30,836 nucleotides of DNA, from NCBI GenBank assembly GCA_015163815.1, contig JAAOIJ010000114.1, forward strand, positions 1 through 30,836, written 5' to 3'. Every line of letters starts with the position of its first letter. The stretch's first letter is position 1. The translations under genes and the position numbers were made by a program. The notes beneath the pieces are model-generated. The model searched no databases. It was not told where the DNA came from and saw only the letters and a list, made by a program, of their open reading frames with translations. Shown one piece after another: positions 1 through 8,232 of the stretch. This stretch comes from Endozoicomonadaceae bacterium (lineage in GTDB: Bacteria > Pseudomonadota > Gammaproteobacteria > Pseudomonadales > Endozoicomonadaceae).

Positions 1-241
1 ACAACTATATTTAATATCAGAATATCATTTTTTTTAAAAAAAATACATACAAATATCAGACATAGAACCAGACATAAAAGAAGATTCACAAGCGGATAAA
101 GCGATCATATATTGAATATATGAAGCATCATGCCTATGTTTTTATTAAAAAAATAATGTCGTTTATTTTAATAATTAGATCTTTCATCATATAATGTATC
201 ATATCATTTTGATCTTGACGAAGTGAAAAAAATAGTATCAA
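1..241. other. AT-rich left edge, no supported gene
   Basis: This is the stretch beyond the 3' end of the hydrolase gene. It is very AT-rich with long T and A runs. An inverted repeat (CATATAT-TGA-ATATATG on the plus strand, near 107-124) could form a small hairpin, but no T-run follows it, so I do not call it a terminator. A short plus-strand frame at about 38-112 gives a plausible-looking C-terminal peptide, but a TAA in the T/A homopolymer at 35-37 closes it upstream. It could be the eroded end of a gene outside the window; the evidence is too thin for a call. Confidence 0.4.
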
Positions 242-1072
242 TTAATGACAACTATTAAAAGATTTTTTTAGTAAAGCAGGCCATTTTTTTTGCCATTTTT
301 GGCTATGTGTTGCATTTGGAACAACAGCATATTGAATACAACGTGTATTGGATAATTGTGATAAATATTTTTTTATAATGGCTGGCGTAATTAAACGATC
401 TTGAGCACCTATAAAATGCCATTGAGGTATACTGATCAATTTATCTTTTTGTTTCAAAGGATTTAATGAAAACGAAGACGGTACCAGATGATGCAATTGA
501 TCTGTAAAATTAGGCAATATATTCCCTGCAATAGTCCGTACAGATTGTATATCAGATCGATTTGCTGCTAATAATAAGGCAAAGACAGCGCCACCAGAAT
601 AACCAATTAATTCAAATGCTGTCCATGACCCTTGAGATTTTATGTGTGTTAATGCGTCATTCAATGCAGTAAAAACTGCTTTTCCATACCGTTTTTTCGT
701 CCATATATCAGGATGACACTGTTTACCTTGAATAAATTGACAAGGACGCGCTAAATATAATTTATCTGGATAAGGATCTAAAAACATTAATTTTAATAAT
801 GTTAATTTTTTAGGTGAAGGATTTTTTGCAGGAAGATTATGAATATAACCCAAGCCATCTCCTTCAATATAGACACGCAATATATCAGAACGATTTTTAA
901 TTTGCTCTACTGATTGCAAAAAAAAAGAATCTGTTGTAATGGTTTTCAGGACAGCATCTTTTTTTTTTACTATTTTTTTTAGAGAAGCTAAGTCAGTATT
1001 TGCTTCGCAAAAAAGCATATTACAAAAAAAAATAGTTGAGATCAATAATCGAGTATATAAGTTAAAATTCAT
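242..1072 (-). CDS. Secreted alpha/beta-hydrolase-fold protein
   Basis: The predicted protein has 276 residues. Residues 1-24 form a signal peptide (basic N-terminus, hydrophobic ILL..FF core, A-x-A-like CEA at the end), so export to the periplasm or beyond is expected. The nucleophile elbow GYSGG puts the catalytic serine at residue 159. An Asp at 225 (GAQDRL) and a His at 256 (NATHS) complete a likely Ser-Asp-His triad in the correct order. The substrate cannot be told from the sequence; esterase, lipase-like or peptidase activity are all possible. The ATG overlaps the TGA of a preceding 16-codon ORF as ATGA and has no ribosome-binding site of its own, which suggests translational coupling. 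It is the last gene of the queA-tgt-yajC-secD-secF run. A mature lipoprotein is unlikely, because the only cysteines in the leader sit in poor lipobox contexts. Confidence 0.75.
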   Translation of the reverse strand: MNFNLYTRLLISTIFFCNMLFCEANTDLASLKKIVKKKDAVLKTITTDSFFLQSVEQIKNRSDILRVYIEGDGLGYIHNLPAKNPSPKKLTLLKLMFLDPYPDKLYLARPCQFIQGKQCHPDIWTKKRYGKAVFTALNDALTHIKSQGSWTAFELIGYSGGAVFALLLAANRSDIQSVRTIAGNILPNFTDQLHHLVPSSFSLNPLKQKDKLISIPQWHFIGAQDRLITPAIIKKYLSQLSNTRCIQYAVVPNATHSQKWQKKWPALLKKSFNSCH

Positions 1073-1119
1073 AGTATGATACGATTTGAAGCATTTTCTT
1101 CAGTAGTATGCTGGGCCAT
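1069..1119 (-). CDS. Possible 16-aa leader peptide coupled to hydrolase
   Basis: Between secF and the hydrolase, the minus strand carries GGAG (plus positions 1127-1130), a 7-nt spacer and then ATG. This opens a 16-codon frame (MAQHTTEENASNRIIL) whose TGA overlaps the hydrolase ATG as ATGA. Good Shine-Dalgarno spacing combined with an exact stop/start overlap is what a translationally coupled leader looks like. It could also be the surviving 5' end of a deleted gene. The peptide shows no run of one amino acid, so attenuation is not suggested. I cannot show that it is made. Confidence 0.4.
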   Translation of the reverse strand: MAQHTTEENASNRIIL

Positions 1120-1151
1120 TTAGAGTCTCCGTCTCCATACCAGATAATAGA

Positions 1152-2072
1152 TCAAGATGGCGCATCATGCTCTGACACAGGTTGAATTAATAAATCTTTT
1201 CGCTCAACTCGCAGTAATAATAATAAATTGGCTGCAATATAAATTGAAGAATATGTGCCTACAAAAATACCAACTAATAAGGCTAATGAAAAATTATGCA
1301 AACTATCGCCGCCTAAAAAATATAACGACACTAACACGACAGCAGTCGTTGCTGAGGTTGCAACAGTTCGTCCAAAAATTTGTGTCAAAGATATATTCAT
1401 AATCGAAATACTATCTATATTACGTAGTTTTCTATAATTCTCACGAATCCGATCATACACAACAATCGTATCATTTAAGGAATAACCAATAACTGATAAA
1501 ATAGCAGCTAATACATTTAAATCACAAGTTAAATGAAAAAATGAAAAAACACCTAATACAATCACGACATCATGCAGTAAAGAAATCAAAGCCCCAAATG
1601 AAAATTTAATTTGAAAGCGAAAAGCAATGTATAACGTAATTAAGGCTAATGCGAGTAATAATCCTAATCCACCTTGTTCTTTCAGTGACTCACCCACTTG
1701 CGGTCCAATATATTCAGTTCGTTTGATCATAATCGAATCAGAATCGTCAGGATATCGTTCAATAATTTGTTGGATTACATTTTGATTTAACTGTTGATCT
1801 CCACCGGTCATTCTAATATTTAAAATATTGGAAGAACCGATTTGTTGCACAATCGTATCGGGATATCCTAATTGCGATAAATCTTGACGAATTGTTTTGA
1901 TTAAAGGTGTATTTTTAAATTGTAATTCAATCAGCGTTCCGCCAGTAAAATCTAAACCCCAGTTTAAACCTTTCAACGCTAAAGAAAATAATGAAAAAAT
2001 AACTAATACAGCAGAAATAAAAGTGGCAATATGTCGCCATTTCATATAATTTAAAACATGTTGTTTTTTCAT
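1152..2072 (-). CDS. secF: Protein translocase subunit SecF
   Basis: SecF is an inner-membrane RND-type subunit that, with SecD and YajC, uses the proton gradient to pull preproteins out of the SecYEG channel on the periplasmic side. The 306-residue length is normal. After the first membrane helix (about residues 13-33) comes the family motif GLDFTGGTLIE. The C-terminal half has five further hydrophobic helices, with the conserved SLNDTIVVYDRIREN motif in the membrane core. The start is well supported: GAGG on the minus strand (plus 2080-2083) lies 7 nt before the ATG, and its GA also belongs to the TGA stop of secD, so the two genes are tightly coupled. Downstream lies the short coupled ORF and the hydrolase. 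Confidence 0.96.
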   Translation of the reverse strand: MKKQHVLNYMKWRHIATFISAVLVIFSLFSLALKGLNWGLDFTGGTLIELQFKNTPLIKTIRQDLSQLGYPDTIVQQIGSSNILNIRMTGGDQQLNQNVIQQIIERYPDDSDSIMIKRTEYIGPQVGESLKEQGGLGLLLALALITLYIAFRFQIKFSFGALISLLHDVVIVLGVFSFFHLTCDLNVLAAILSVIGYSLNDTIVVYDRIRENYRKLRNIDSISIMNISLTQIFGRTVATSATTAVVLVSLYFLGGDSLHNFSLALLVGIFVGTYSSIYIAANLLLLLRVERKDLLIQPVSEHDAPS

Positions 2073-2081
2073 TGACTTGCC

Positions 2082-3953
2082 TCAAATTTTTAATACTTTT
2101 AGGCGTCTATTACGCCCATAAGTTAAATTAACCAATGCTCGACTGACTGTTACTGCTGTAAACATGGAAGTAATAATACCTAAAGACAAGGTAACTGCAA
2201 ACCCTTTGACAGATCCTGTGCCTACAGCATATAAAATAATACCCGCAATCAAAGTGGTAATATTCGCATCAAATACAGAAATAAAAGCGCGATTATATCC
2301 TTCAAAAATTGCTTTTTGCGGTGTAATTCCTCTATGATACTCTTCTCGTATGCGTGAATTAATTAATACATTCGCATCCACAGCCATCCCTAACGTTAAG
2401 ACGATACCGGCAATACCAGGCATGGTGAGTGTTGCGCCCATAATAGACATTAAAGCAACTAAAATAATTAAATTGAATAATAAAGCAACATTCGCAATCC
2501 AGCCAAATTTTCGATAACACAGTACCATAAAAATCAAGACTAATATCAAACCAATCAACGTGGATTCAATTCCCATTTGGATATTTTCTTTGCCAAGGCT
2601 TGGTCCAATAGTACTTTCTTCAACAAAATACATAGGAGCGGCCAAAGCGCCTGAACGCAATAATAAAGCTAATTCAGAAGCTTCTACAGGGGAATTCAGG
2701 CCTGAAATTTGAAACTGATTTCCAAATACGCCTTGTATTGTCGCTAAGCTAATAATACTGGCTTCTTCTTTAAAGGTCATCGTGGATGATGGTAAAGCAG
2801 CATTCTGATGATCAATCGGTTTTATAATCGGTTTCTGTTCCAGATATACAACAGCCATTTGTTGACCTAAATTATCTTGCGTGACACGCAACATTTTATT
2901 ACCACCATCAGGACTCAAAGTAATATTAACAATGGGTTGAGCTGATTGCTGATTAAATGTAAATTTAGCATCCGTAACTTGATTACCAGTAATAATAATA
3001 TCATTGGATAAATTGGCCATTTGAGTTGCTTTATTTCGGAAACGAAATGTTTTATAAGCATCGCCTGTTGAACCAGCTGGAATAGCTAAACGAAATTCTA
3101 AATTGGCTGTTTTACCTAAAATACGTTTTGCTTCGGCTGTATCTTGAACACCGGGTAATTCAACAACAATATGATTTTCACCCTGTCGCTGAACCAAAGG
3201 CTCTGAGACACCTAATTCATTTACTCGATTGCGAATCGTTGTCAAGTTTTTCTGAATCGCATACTGTTTAATAGCTCTGATACTATCTGGCAATAAAGTA
3301 TATGAAATACCAAATTTTCCTGAATTTTCTGTTATTTTATTTAATTTTAAATCTTGAAATTTTGTATTTAATAATTGATAAGCTTCATCTTGAATGCTAG
3401 ATTCTTGAAAAAACAACTCAACTGATTGTGTCTCTGGATGATGAACTAAACGATACCGCAATCGATTCAAACGTAATAAAGAGCGTATTTCTGCATTCAC
3501 AACTTCAAGACGCGTTTTGACAGCTTTATCTAAATCGACCGCCAATAAAAAATGAACACCTCCTGATAAATCTAAACCTAATTTCATGGGTGTTGCACCA
3601 ATCGCTTTTAACCACGCTGGTGTTGTGGCTGCTAAATTTAAAGCCACAATATAGTCATCTGAATCTAATGTTTCTTTTAGTAAAGTTTTGGCTTGTAATT
3701 GATCTTGACTATTATGAAATCTAAATAATCCTGTTTGATTTGAAACATCAAGCGCTTTTATTTCAATTTGATGATCTTTCAATTTTTTTTGAATATCATT
3801 GAAAAAAGTTTCAGATAGCTTTTCACCTGCTTGCGTGCTAGAAATCTGAATAGCTGGATCATCTGGATATAACGTAGGCAACGCATAAATTATGCTTAAT
3901 GCAATCAATGTTAAAATGAGGCAGTATTTCCAAACTGGATAGCGATTTAGCAT
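2082..3953 (-). CDS. secD: Protein translocase subunit SecD
   Basis: SecD partners SecF in the proton-driven SecDF-YajC complex. The protein is 623 residues from the chosen ATG. It begins MLNRYPVWKY, matching the known gammaproteobacterial SecD N-terminus, followed by the first membrane helix. The large periplasmic region contains the GLDLSGGVHFLL motif near residue 130 and the P1 domain. The C-terminal 180 residues hold five membrane helices with the GMAVDANVLINSRIREE motif. A longer frame starts at a TTG (3962), but the AGGAA site is only 2 nt from it and 11 nt from the ATG at 3953, so I use the ATG. About 180 bp separate secD from yajC, wider than usual, and this gap holds a possible internal promoter. 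Confidence 0.96.
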   Translation of the reverse strand: MLNRYPVWKYCLILTLIALSIIYALPTLYPDDPAIQISSTQAGEKLSETFFNDIQKKLKDHQIEIKALDVSNQTGLFRFHNSQDQLQAKTLLKETLDSDDYIVALNLAATTPAWLKAIGATPMKLGLDLSGGVHFLLAVDLDKAVKTRLEVVNAEIRSLLRLNRLRYRLVHHPETQSVELFFQESSIQDEAYQLLNTKFQDLKLNKITENSGKFGISYTLLPDSIRAIKQYAIQKNLTTIRNRVNELGVSEPLVQRQGENHIVVELPGVQDTAEAKRILGKTANLEFRLAIPAGSTGDAYKTFRFRNKATQMANLSNDIIITGNQVTDAKFTFNQQSAQPIVNITLSPDGGNKMLRVTQDNLGQQMAVVYLEQKPIIKPIDHQNAALPSSTMTFKEEASIISLATIQGVFGNQFQISGLNSPVEASELALLLRSGALAAPMYFVEESTIGPSLGKENIQMGIESTLIGLILVLIFMVLCYRKFGWIANVALLFNLIILVALMSIMGATLTMPGIAGIVLTLGMAVDANVLINSRIREEYHRGITPQKAIFEGYNRAFISVFDANITTLIAGIILYAVGTGSVKGFAVTLSLGIITSMFTAVTVSRALVNLTYGRNRRLKVLKI

Positions 3954-4036
3954 AACATTCAATATTCCTAATCAAAATCATTTTTGGGAAAGCAATGAAA
4001 ACAGTTCATGAACTTCTTGAAAATAAAATTAACATT

Positions 4037-4066
4037 ATTCTATCATTTTAATATGTCAGCATCCAA
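4037..4066 (-). promoter_or_regulatory. Possible internal promoter for secDF
   Basis: In the yajC-secD gap, the minus strand reads TTGGAT (plus 4061-4066), 18 nt, then TAGAAT (plus 4037-4042). The -10 matches five of six consensus bases, while the -35 matches only three. A perfect 12-bp palindrome, AGTTCATGAACT (4003-4014), lies just downstream in the leader. This is a weak call in AT-rich DNA. Confidence 0.28.
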
Positions 4067-4131
4067 AACAATAGCATCATCTTTCAACATTAAAAACGAA
4101 AGATATGTATTTCAATTTGATTGCTTATCCC

Positions 4132-4464
4132 TTACTTTAACTCTTTCATAGTTCCTTTTGGCAATAAGGAAGCAATAGAAGCACGTTGAAATGTTAAGGT
4201 AACCTCTGCATTAACTTGTAATGTAACATAATCATCAACAACGTGTGTTACTTTTCCTAAAATACCACCTGAAGTCAGCACTTCGTCACCTTTTCCTAAT
4301 GCACTAATCAAGGCGCGATGTGCTTTTGCACGTTTATTTTGTGGACGCCAGATTAATAACCAAAAAATGACAACAAAACCACCTAGCATTAATAATTGCG
4401 CCACAATAGACGTCGTAGGAGGTATTACTGATTCTGCTTCAGCATACGCTAGACATGAGAACAT
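4132..4464 (-). CDS. yajC: Sec translocon accessory protein YajC
   Basis: YajC is a small single-span inner-membrane protein that associates with SecDF. The 110-residue length matches the family. A short periplasmic N-terminus is followed by one membrane helix (about residues 21-42), the conserved WRPQNKRAKAH junction, and a cytoplasmic domain with GDEVLTSGGILGKV, ending in the typical LPKGTMKEL tail. AGGAG on the minus strand, 9 nt before the ATG, fixes the start. Its position between tgt and secD is the classic gammaproteobacterial order. Confidence 0.95.
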   Translation of the reverse strand: MFSCLAYAEAESVIPPTTSIVAQLLMLGGFVVIFWLLIWRPQNKRAKAHRALISALGKGDEVLTSGGILGKVTHVVDDYVTLQVNAEVTLTFQRASIASLLPKGTMKELK

Positions 4465-4532
4465 GAGGTTTAACTCCTATAGATAGTCTCAATCAAGTAA
4501 TGTCAAAAAAATGAATAAATCTAACATCATTC

Positions 4533-4561
4533 ATTATAAAGCAACTAGCGTAGCTTAAAAC
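4533..4561 (-). promoter_or_regulatory. Possible promoter for yajC-secDF
   Basis: In the 124-bp gap between yajC and tgt, the minus strand has a perfect TATAAT (plus 4533-4538), 17 nt after a poor -35 (GTTTTA, plus 4556-4561). A perfect TTGACA also occurs closer to yajC (plus 4501-4506), but any -10 paired with it would put transcription start on top of the ribosome-binding site. Promoter activity here would let the sec genes be expressed apart from queA-tgt. Confidence 0.33.
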
Positions 4562-4588
4562 ATCGATCATGTCGAGCTACATTTCCGC

Positions 4589-5728
4589 CTATTCCAAGTA
4601 AAATGATTGTCTTTTTATTTGTTTTTTATCATAAAAACCTTTGATCCATGTTTTTAAAGTATGTGTTTCTATTGCATGACGTAATTGAGACATTAATCGC
4701 TGATAGTATCTTAAGTTATGTATTGTATTTAACATACTGCCTAGCATTTCATTACATTTAGCCAAATGATGAAGATAGCCTAACGTGAAATGAGTACAGG
4801 TATAACAATCACACACAGTCTCAATTGGATCAGTGCTTAATTTATAAGCAGCATTTTTGATTTTAATGGTTGTCGTTTCAGTAAATAAATGATTATTTCT
4901 TGCATTCCGTGTAGGCATCACGCAATCAAACATATCAACGCCACATAATACTGCTTCGACAATATCTTCAGGAGAACCGACGCCCATTAAATAACGCGGC
5001 GAAGTTATTGGCATCGCAGGTACAATATATTTTAAAATTCTAGACATATCTTCTTTTGATTCACCAACAGATAAACCACCAATAGCATAACCATCAAAAC
5101 CAATATCGAATAATCTTTGCAATGATTCAGATCGCAATGTTTCATGCATCCCGCCTTGAATGATTCCAAACAATGCCGCCGGATTTGTATCATGCGCTAT
5201 GCGACATCGTTTAGCCCAACGCAGCGATAATTGCATCGATTGCCGTGCTTCTTCATAAGAAGCTTGACCTGAAGTACAATCATCAAACACCATGACAATG
5301 TCAGCATTCAAATTTTTTTGAACTGTCATCGATTTTTCTGGAGTCATGGAAATCATATCACCATTCACAGGCGATTTAAAGGTTACACCTGTTTCTTCAA
5401 TACGACGCAACTTACTTAAACTAAAGACTTGAAAACCACCAGAATCAGTTAAAATTGGTTTTTTCCATTGCATAAAATCATGTAAACCATGATGAGCATT
5501 GATCACATCCATCCCTGGACGCAGCATTAAATGAAAGGTATTACTGAGCATAATGTCTGCACCACTATCACAAACCTGTTGCGGTGTTAAACCTTTCAGT
5601 GTGCCATACGTACCAACTGGCATAAAAGCAGGTGTTTGAATTTTACCTCTCGGCATTTCTAAGCAGCCACGCCGAGCTAAACCATCTTGAGCGAATTGTT
5701 CAAATGTTAAATGGCAAGCTTTACGCAT
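4589..5728 (-). CDS. tgt: tRNA-guanine transglycosylase (queuosine)
   Basis: Tgt swaps guanine 34 for preQ1 in tRNAs with GUN anticodons, the first tRNA-level step of queuosine synthesis. The 379 residues are full length. DSGGFQ at 95-100 supplies the general acid/base Asp95. The nucleophile is Asp268 in GVDMFDCVMPTRNAR. The zinc site is complete: Cys306, Cys308, Cys311 and His337. A substrate-binding segment GLSVGES lies near 218-224. An AAGG site 10 nt upstream supports the ATG. The gene follows queA by 27 bp, so the two enzymes of adjacent steps are made together. Confidence 0.97.
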   Translation of the reverse strand: MRKACHLTFEQFAQDGLARRGCLEMPRGKIQTPAFMPVGTYGTLKGLTPQQVCDSGADIMLSNTFHLMLRPGMDVINAHHGLHDFMQWKKPILTDSGGFQVFSLSKLRRIEETGVTFKSPVNGDMISMTPEKSMTVQKNLNADIVMVFDDCTSGQASYEEARQSMQLSLRWAKRCRIAHDTNPAALFGIIQGGMHETLRSESLQRLFDIGFDGYAIGGLSVGESKEDMSRILKYIVPAMPITSPRYLMGVGSPEDIVEAVLCGVDMFDCVMPTRNARNNHLFTETTTIKIKNAAYKLSTDPIETVCDCYTCTHFTLGYLHHLAKCNEMLGSMLNTIHNLRYYQRLMSQLRHAIETHTLKTWIKGFYDKKQIKRQSFYLE

Positions 5729-5755
5729 TTAAAAAAGCCTTTATAATCAATAAAA

Positions 5756-6805
5756 TCATACTGAAATGGATAATGGAATAGTAGGTTGATTTAATAACAT
5801 GGCATCACCATAACTAAAAAAACGATATTTTTCTAATACAGCTAAATCATACGCTTTTTTAATCATAGACCAACTAGAAAAAGCAGACACTAACATTAAT
5901 AAAGTCGACTTAGGTAAATGAAAATTAGTAATTAATAAATCAGTTGAACGAAACGTATAGCCTGGATAAACAAATAAACGTGTTTCTCCAGTATAGGGCG
6001 CAATACTGCCATGCATTGAAGCAGTTTCTAAACAACGAACCGCGGTTGTCCCGACAGCAATCACACGTCCACCTTGTTGACGTGCAGCTAAAACTTGATC
6101 ACAGATAGTTTGCGACAGATTCATATATTCGGAATGCATTTTATGATCAGCAACAGAGGCAACTCGAACAGGTTGAAATGTGCCTGCTCCCACATGCAAC
6201 GTAACAAAAGCGATCTGAATGCCTTTTGTTCGAAGCTGTTGCAATAAATGCTCATCAAAATGCAATCCTGCAGTAGGTGCTGCAATGGCTCCATCTTCTT
6301 TCGCATATACTGTTTGATAACGCGTTTGATCACTCAATTCATCAGCTCGTTTCATATAAGGCGGCAAGGGAATGTGTCCATATTGTTTCAATAATGAAAA
6401 AACTGGCAATTCGGAATGAAAAGATATGAGAAATAAATTATCTTGACGTGATAACACTGTTATTTCAATTTTGTCATCAAGATAAAAAGTAGTCTGCACT
6501 TTAATCGATTTATTCGTTTTAATATGCGCTAAAGCTTGATGCTCATCTATTATACGCTCCACTAATATTTCAACTTTACCTTGACTGGCTTTGAACGCAA
6601 ATAATCTAGCAGGCATAACACGCGTATCATTTAATACCAATAAATCATGCGGCTTTAATAGGGAGGGTAAGTCTAAAAAAGAGGCATGAGAAATACGATC
6701 TAATACTTGATCTGCAATTAATAATCGACTCTTTGTTCTTTCGGGTAAAGGATAGCGTGCAATTAATGCATCAGGAAGCATAAAGTCAAAATCGCTAACT
6801 TGCAT
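5756..6805 (-). CDS. queA: SAM:tRNA ribosyltransferase-isomerase QueA
   Basis: QueA transfers and isomerises the ribosyl group of S-adenosylmethionine onto preQ1-tRNA, giving epoxyqueuosine; it acts directly after Tgt. The 349-residue length is standard. Recognisable family blocks are DFDFMLPDALIARYP at the N-terminus, LLVLNDTRVMPARL near 55-68, GAIAAPTAGLHFDE, HVGAGTFQPVR and the C-terminal FFSYGDAMLL. The ATG lacks a strong Shine-Dalgarno sequence, but the N-terminus aligns with the family. No preQ1-synthesis genes (queC, D, E, F) and no queG are in the window, so precursor supply must come from elsewhere. It is the first gene of the run that continues to secF. Confidence 0.97.
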   Translation of the reverse strand: MQVSDFDFMLPDALIARYPLPERTKSRLLIADQVLDRISHASFLDLPSLLKPHDLLVLNDTRVMPARLFAFKASQGKVEILVERIIDEHQALAHIKTNKSIKVQTTFYLDDKIEITVLSRQDNLFLISFHSELPVFSLLKQYGHIPLPPYMKRADELSDQTRYQTVYAKEDGAIAAPTAGLHFDEHLLQQLRTKGIQIAFVTLHVGAGTFQPVRVASVADHKMHSEYMNLSQTICDQVLAARQQGGRVIAVGTTAVRCLETASMHGSIAPYTGETRLFVYPGYTFRSTDLLITNFHLPKSTLLMLVSAFSSWSMIKKAYDLAVLEKYRFFSYGDAMLLNQPTIPLSISV

Positions 6806-6869
6806 AACTACAACGCTTATTCATCAAAAACCTACTTAATAAAGATGATGGGATATGAAATGAACCCAT

Positions 6870-6898
6870 ATAGTAAATAAATCAATACACTAGGTCAA
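6870..6898 (-). promoter_or_regulatory. Likely sigma70 promoter of queA operon
   Basis: On the minus strand, TTGACC (plus 6893-6898) and TACTAT (plus 6870-6875) are exactly 17 nt apart, about 65 bp before queA. The -35 matches five of six consensus bases and the -10 four of six. The rest of the 6806-7081 gap is AT-rich and shows no gene and no clear terminator for the upstream hypothetical gene. Confidence 0.5.
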
Positions 6899-7081
6899 AT
6901 AAAACTCTATATTTTTATCATCTCTTGAATATATTACAACCCTATAACAGCAATATATTCATAAACATGATTGCACATAAAAAAATAAATCAAACAATTG
7001 ATTAATATAATCAATAATAAAACTTATATTATTCAATAGAGCTGTATTTTATCACAACTCAAACTGTCATAACATCTTCAG

Positions 7082-7969
7082 TTATAGCGATGATTCATCC
7101 TCTACTTCAAATATAGGATCATGTTGATGTTGATTTTGATCTGATACAGCCTCTTTTTCAGACTTAAGTTCAATAAAGACGAGAGGCGCTTGCTCAAGCG
7201 GAGGCTCTTGCTTCTCTTTTGTTTTTGTTTTACTGATAGCAGGAGATGAATCTTGAACTTTATAAGGGTTTAATGTAATGTTAGCGCCATCAGCATGCAA
7301 ATAATTAGACATACACCCATCAATTGCATTAAAAGCGGATTGAAAAGCCTCTCGATTAAATTGATTATTATCTAACTCAGAAACCAGATTAAATAATTTG
7401 TAAGCCTTGTTTTTTGCTTGCTCATGATTCTGAGTCAAGCTTCTTTCATCTAAACGCCCAACATACGTTGTGTACGTTTTTAAAGCACTGTTTCTTAACT
7501 GGTCTAACGTCTCTTTATTCAGTGTCACTTGGTTATCAATTGGCACAAGTTGTACTTTTTTTCCTTGATACATCACAGAAATAACATATGCATTTTCATC
7601 ATGATATGCTTCCGGATTCTCCAAGCCTTGTGTAATCACCGTTTCAGCGCTACACAGCATCATTTGCTGTCGAAACAAGACCATTTCTTCTGTTTTTTCT
7701 AAACAATCGGTGACCAGCTGCTTCTCTTGGGTGGATAATGGACTTATTAGACTTGTATGCTCTGCCACTTGACGATGCTTAAGATCTACAGCCGGTCGTG
7801 TGTTTTGATTTGAAACGGCATTCGATAATATAGGCTGATCTACTTTTCTTTCTATAATTTTTTGTTTTTTTGAATCGATATCCGTTGAGGCCCCGGGAGT
7901 CTCGTGTGTTTTGGGAACAGACAAAACTGATGGTACTGATGGTACTGATGGTACTGTAGACTTATCCAT
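7082..7969 (-). CDS. Unrecognised low-complexity protein, possible effector
   Basis: I do not recognise this 295-residue protein. It has no signal peptide or membrane helix. Residues 1-80 look disordered and start with a VPS repeat (residues 6-14) encoded by a 9-bp tandem repeat. Residues about 80-225 are predicted to be mostly helical with some strand (AYVISVMYQGKKVQLVPID). Residues 226-295 are charged, with a Lys/Glu stretch and an acidic C-terminus (DPIFEVEDESSL). A disordered N-terminus, helical middle and Glu-rich tail are common among Dot/Icm substrates of Legionellales, but this is only a resemblance. GAGGA lies 7 nt before the ATG, so translation is well supported. It stands alone, facing queA across 276 bp and divergent from tRNA-Leu. 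Confidence 0.7.
   Translation of the reverse strand: MDKSTVPSVPSVPSVLSVPKTHETPGASTDIDSKKQKIIERKVDQPILSNAVSNQNTRPAVDLKHRQVAEHTSLISPLSTQEKQLVTDCLEKTEEMVLFRQQMMLCSAETVITQGLENPEAYHDENAYVISVMYQGKKVQLVPIDNQVTLNKETLDQLRNSALKTYTTYVGRLDERSLTQNHEQAKNKAYKLFNLVSELDNNQFNREAFQSAFNAIDGCMSNYLHADGANITLNPYKVQDSSPAISKTKTKEKQEPPLEQAPLVFIELKSEKEAVSDQNQHQHDPIFEVEDESSL
7926..7956 (+). repeat. 9-bp tandem repeat inside coding region
   Basis: The unit ACTGATGGT is present 3.4 times without mismatch. On the coding (minus) strand it gives repeated Val-Pro-Ser right after the start of the hypothetical protein at 7082-7969. Because the unit is a multiple of three, copy changes would lengthen or shorten the N-terminus without breaking the frame. 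Confidence 0.9.
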
Positions 7970-8035
7970 GACAATATCCTCATATACAATATGATACTAC
8001 CTTATTATTGTATCGTAACATATTATTTTTTTTTA

Positions 8036-8063
8036 TTTACTCTAATCGAATTTCTGATATACT
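8036..8063 (+). promoter_or_regulatory. Likely promoter of tRNA-Leu
   Basis: TATACT (8058-8063) is preceded by TG one base upstream (extended -10) and by TTTACT (8036-8041) at 16 nt. Expected transcription start is about 8070, just before the tRNA at 8079. Confidence 0.5.
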
Positions 8064-8078
8064 TTTTTATAGCATTAA

Positions 8079-8161
8079 GGCAGCATGGCGGAATTGGTAG
8101 ACGCAACGCACTCAAAATGCGTCGCCTTTTAGGCGTCCCGGTTCAAATCCGGGTGCTGCTA
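8079..8161 (+). tRNA. tRNA-Leu (anticodon CAA)
   Basis: A full class II cloverleaf is present. The acceptor stem is GGCAGCA (8079-8085) paired with TGCTGCT (8154-8160), with a G-U at the first pair. T8, a D-arm with GG, the anticodon stem ACGCA/TGCGT and the loop CTCAAAA follow, giving anticodon CAA, which reads UUG. The long variable arm CGCCT-TTT-AGGCG and the T-arm CCCGG-TTCAAAT-CCGGG complete it. Discriminator A is at 8161. The next bases are TCA, so the CCA tail is not encoded and must be added after transcription. A weak terminator-like CCGC..GCGG followed by seven Ts lies at 8208-8234, overlapping the end of rnr. Confidence 0.93.
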
Positions 8162-8232
8162 TCACAATCAGAACGACTGCTCTCATGTTTTACACAATAC
8201 GATCGATCCGCTTATGTTGTCGCGGTATTTTT

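Noticed and set aside
1157..1437. Plus-strand ORFs of 81 and 60 codons opposite secF
   Set aside because: They lie entirely inside the well-supported secF and lack ribosome-binding sites.
6121..6333. 70-codon minus-strand ORF within queA
   Set aside because: It is out of frame within queA and has no start signal; queA is intact over the same bases.
6848..6869. Hairpin before queA (ATGGG, 12-nt loop, CCCAT on the minus strand) with the size of a preQ1-I riboswitch stem-loop
   Set aside because: The loop lacks the conserved preQ1-I core, the 3' tail is not A-rich, and the likely promoter's -10 (6870-6875) would start transcription inside the hairpin, leaving the 5' arm out of the RNA.
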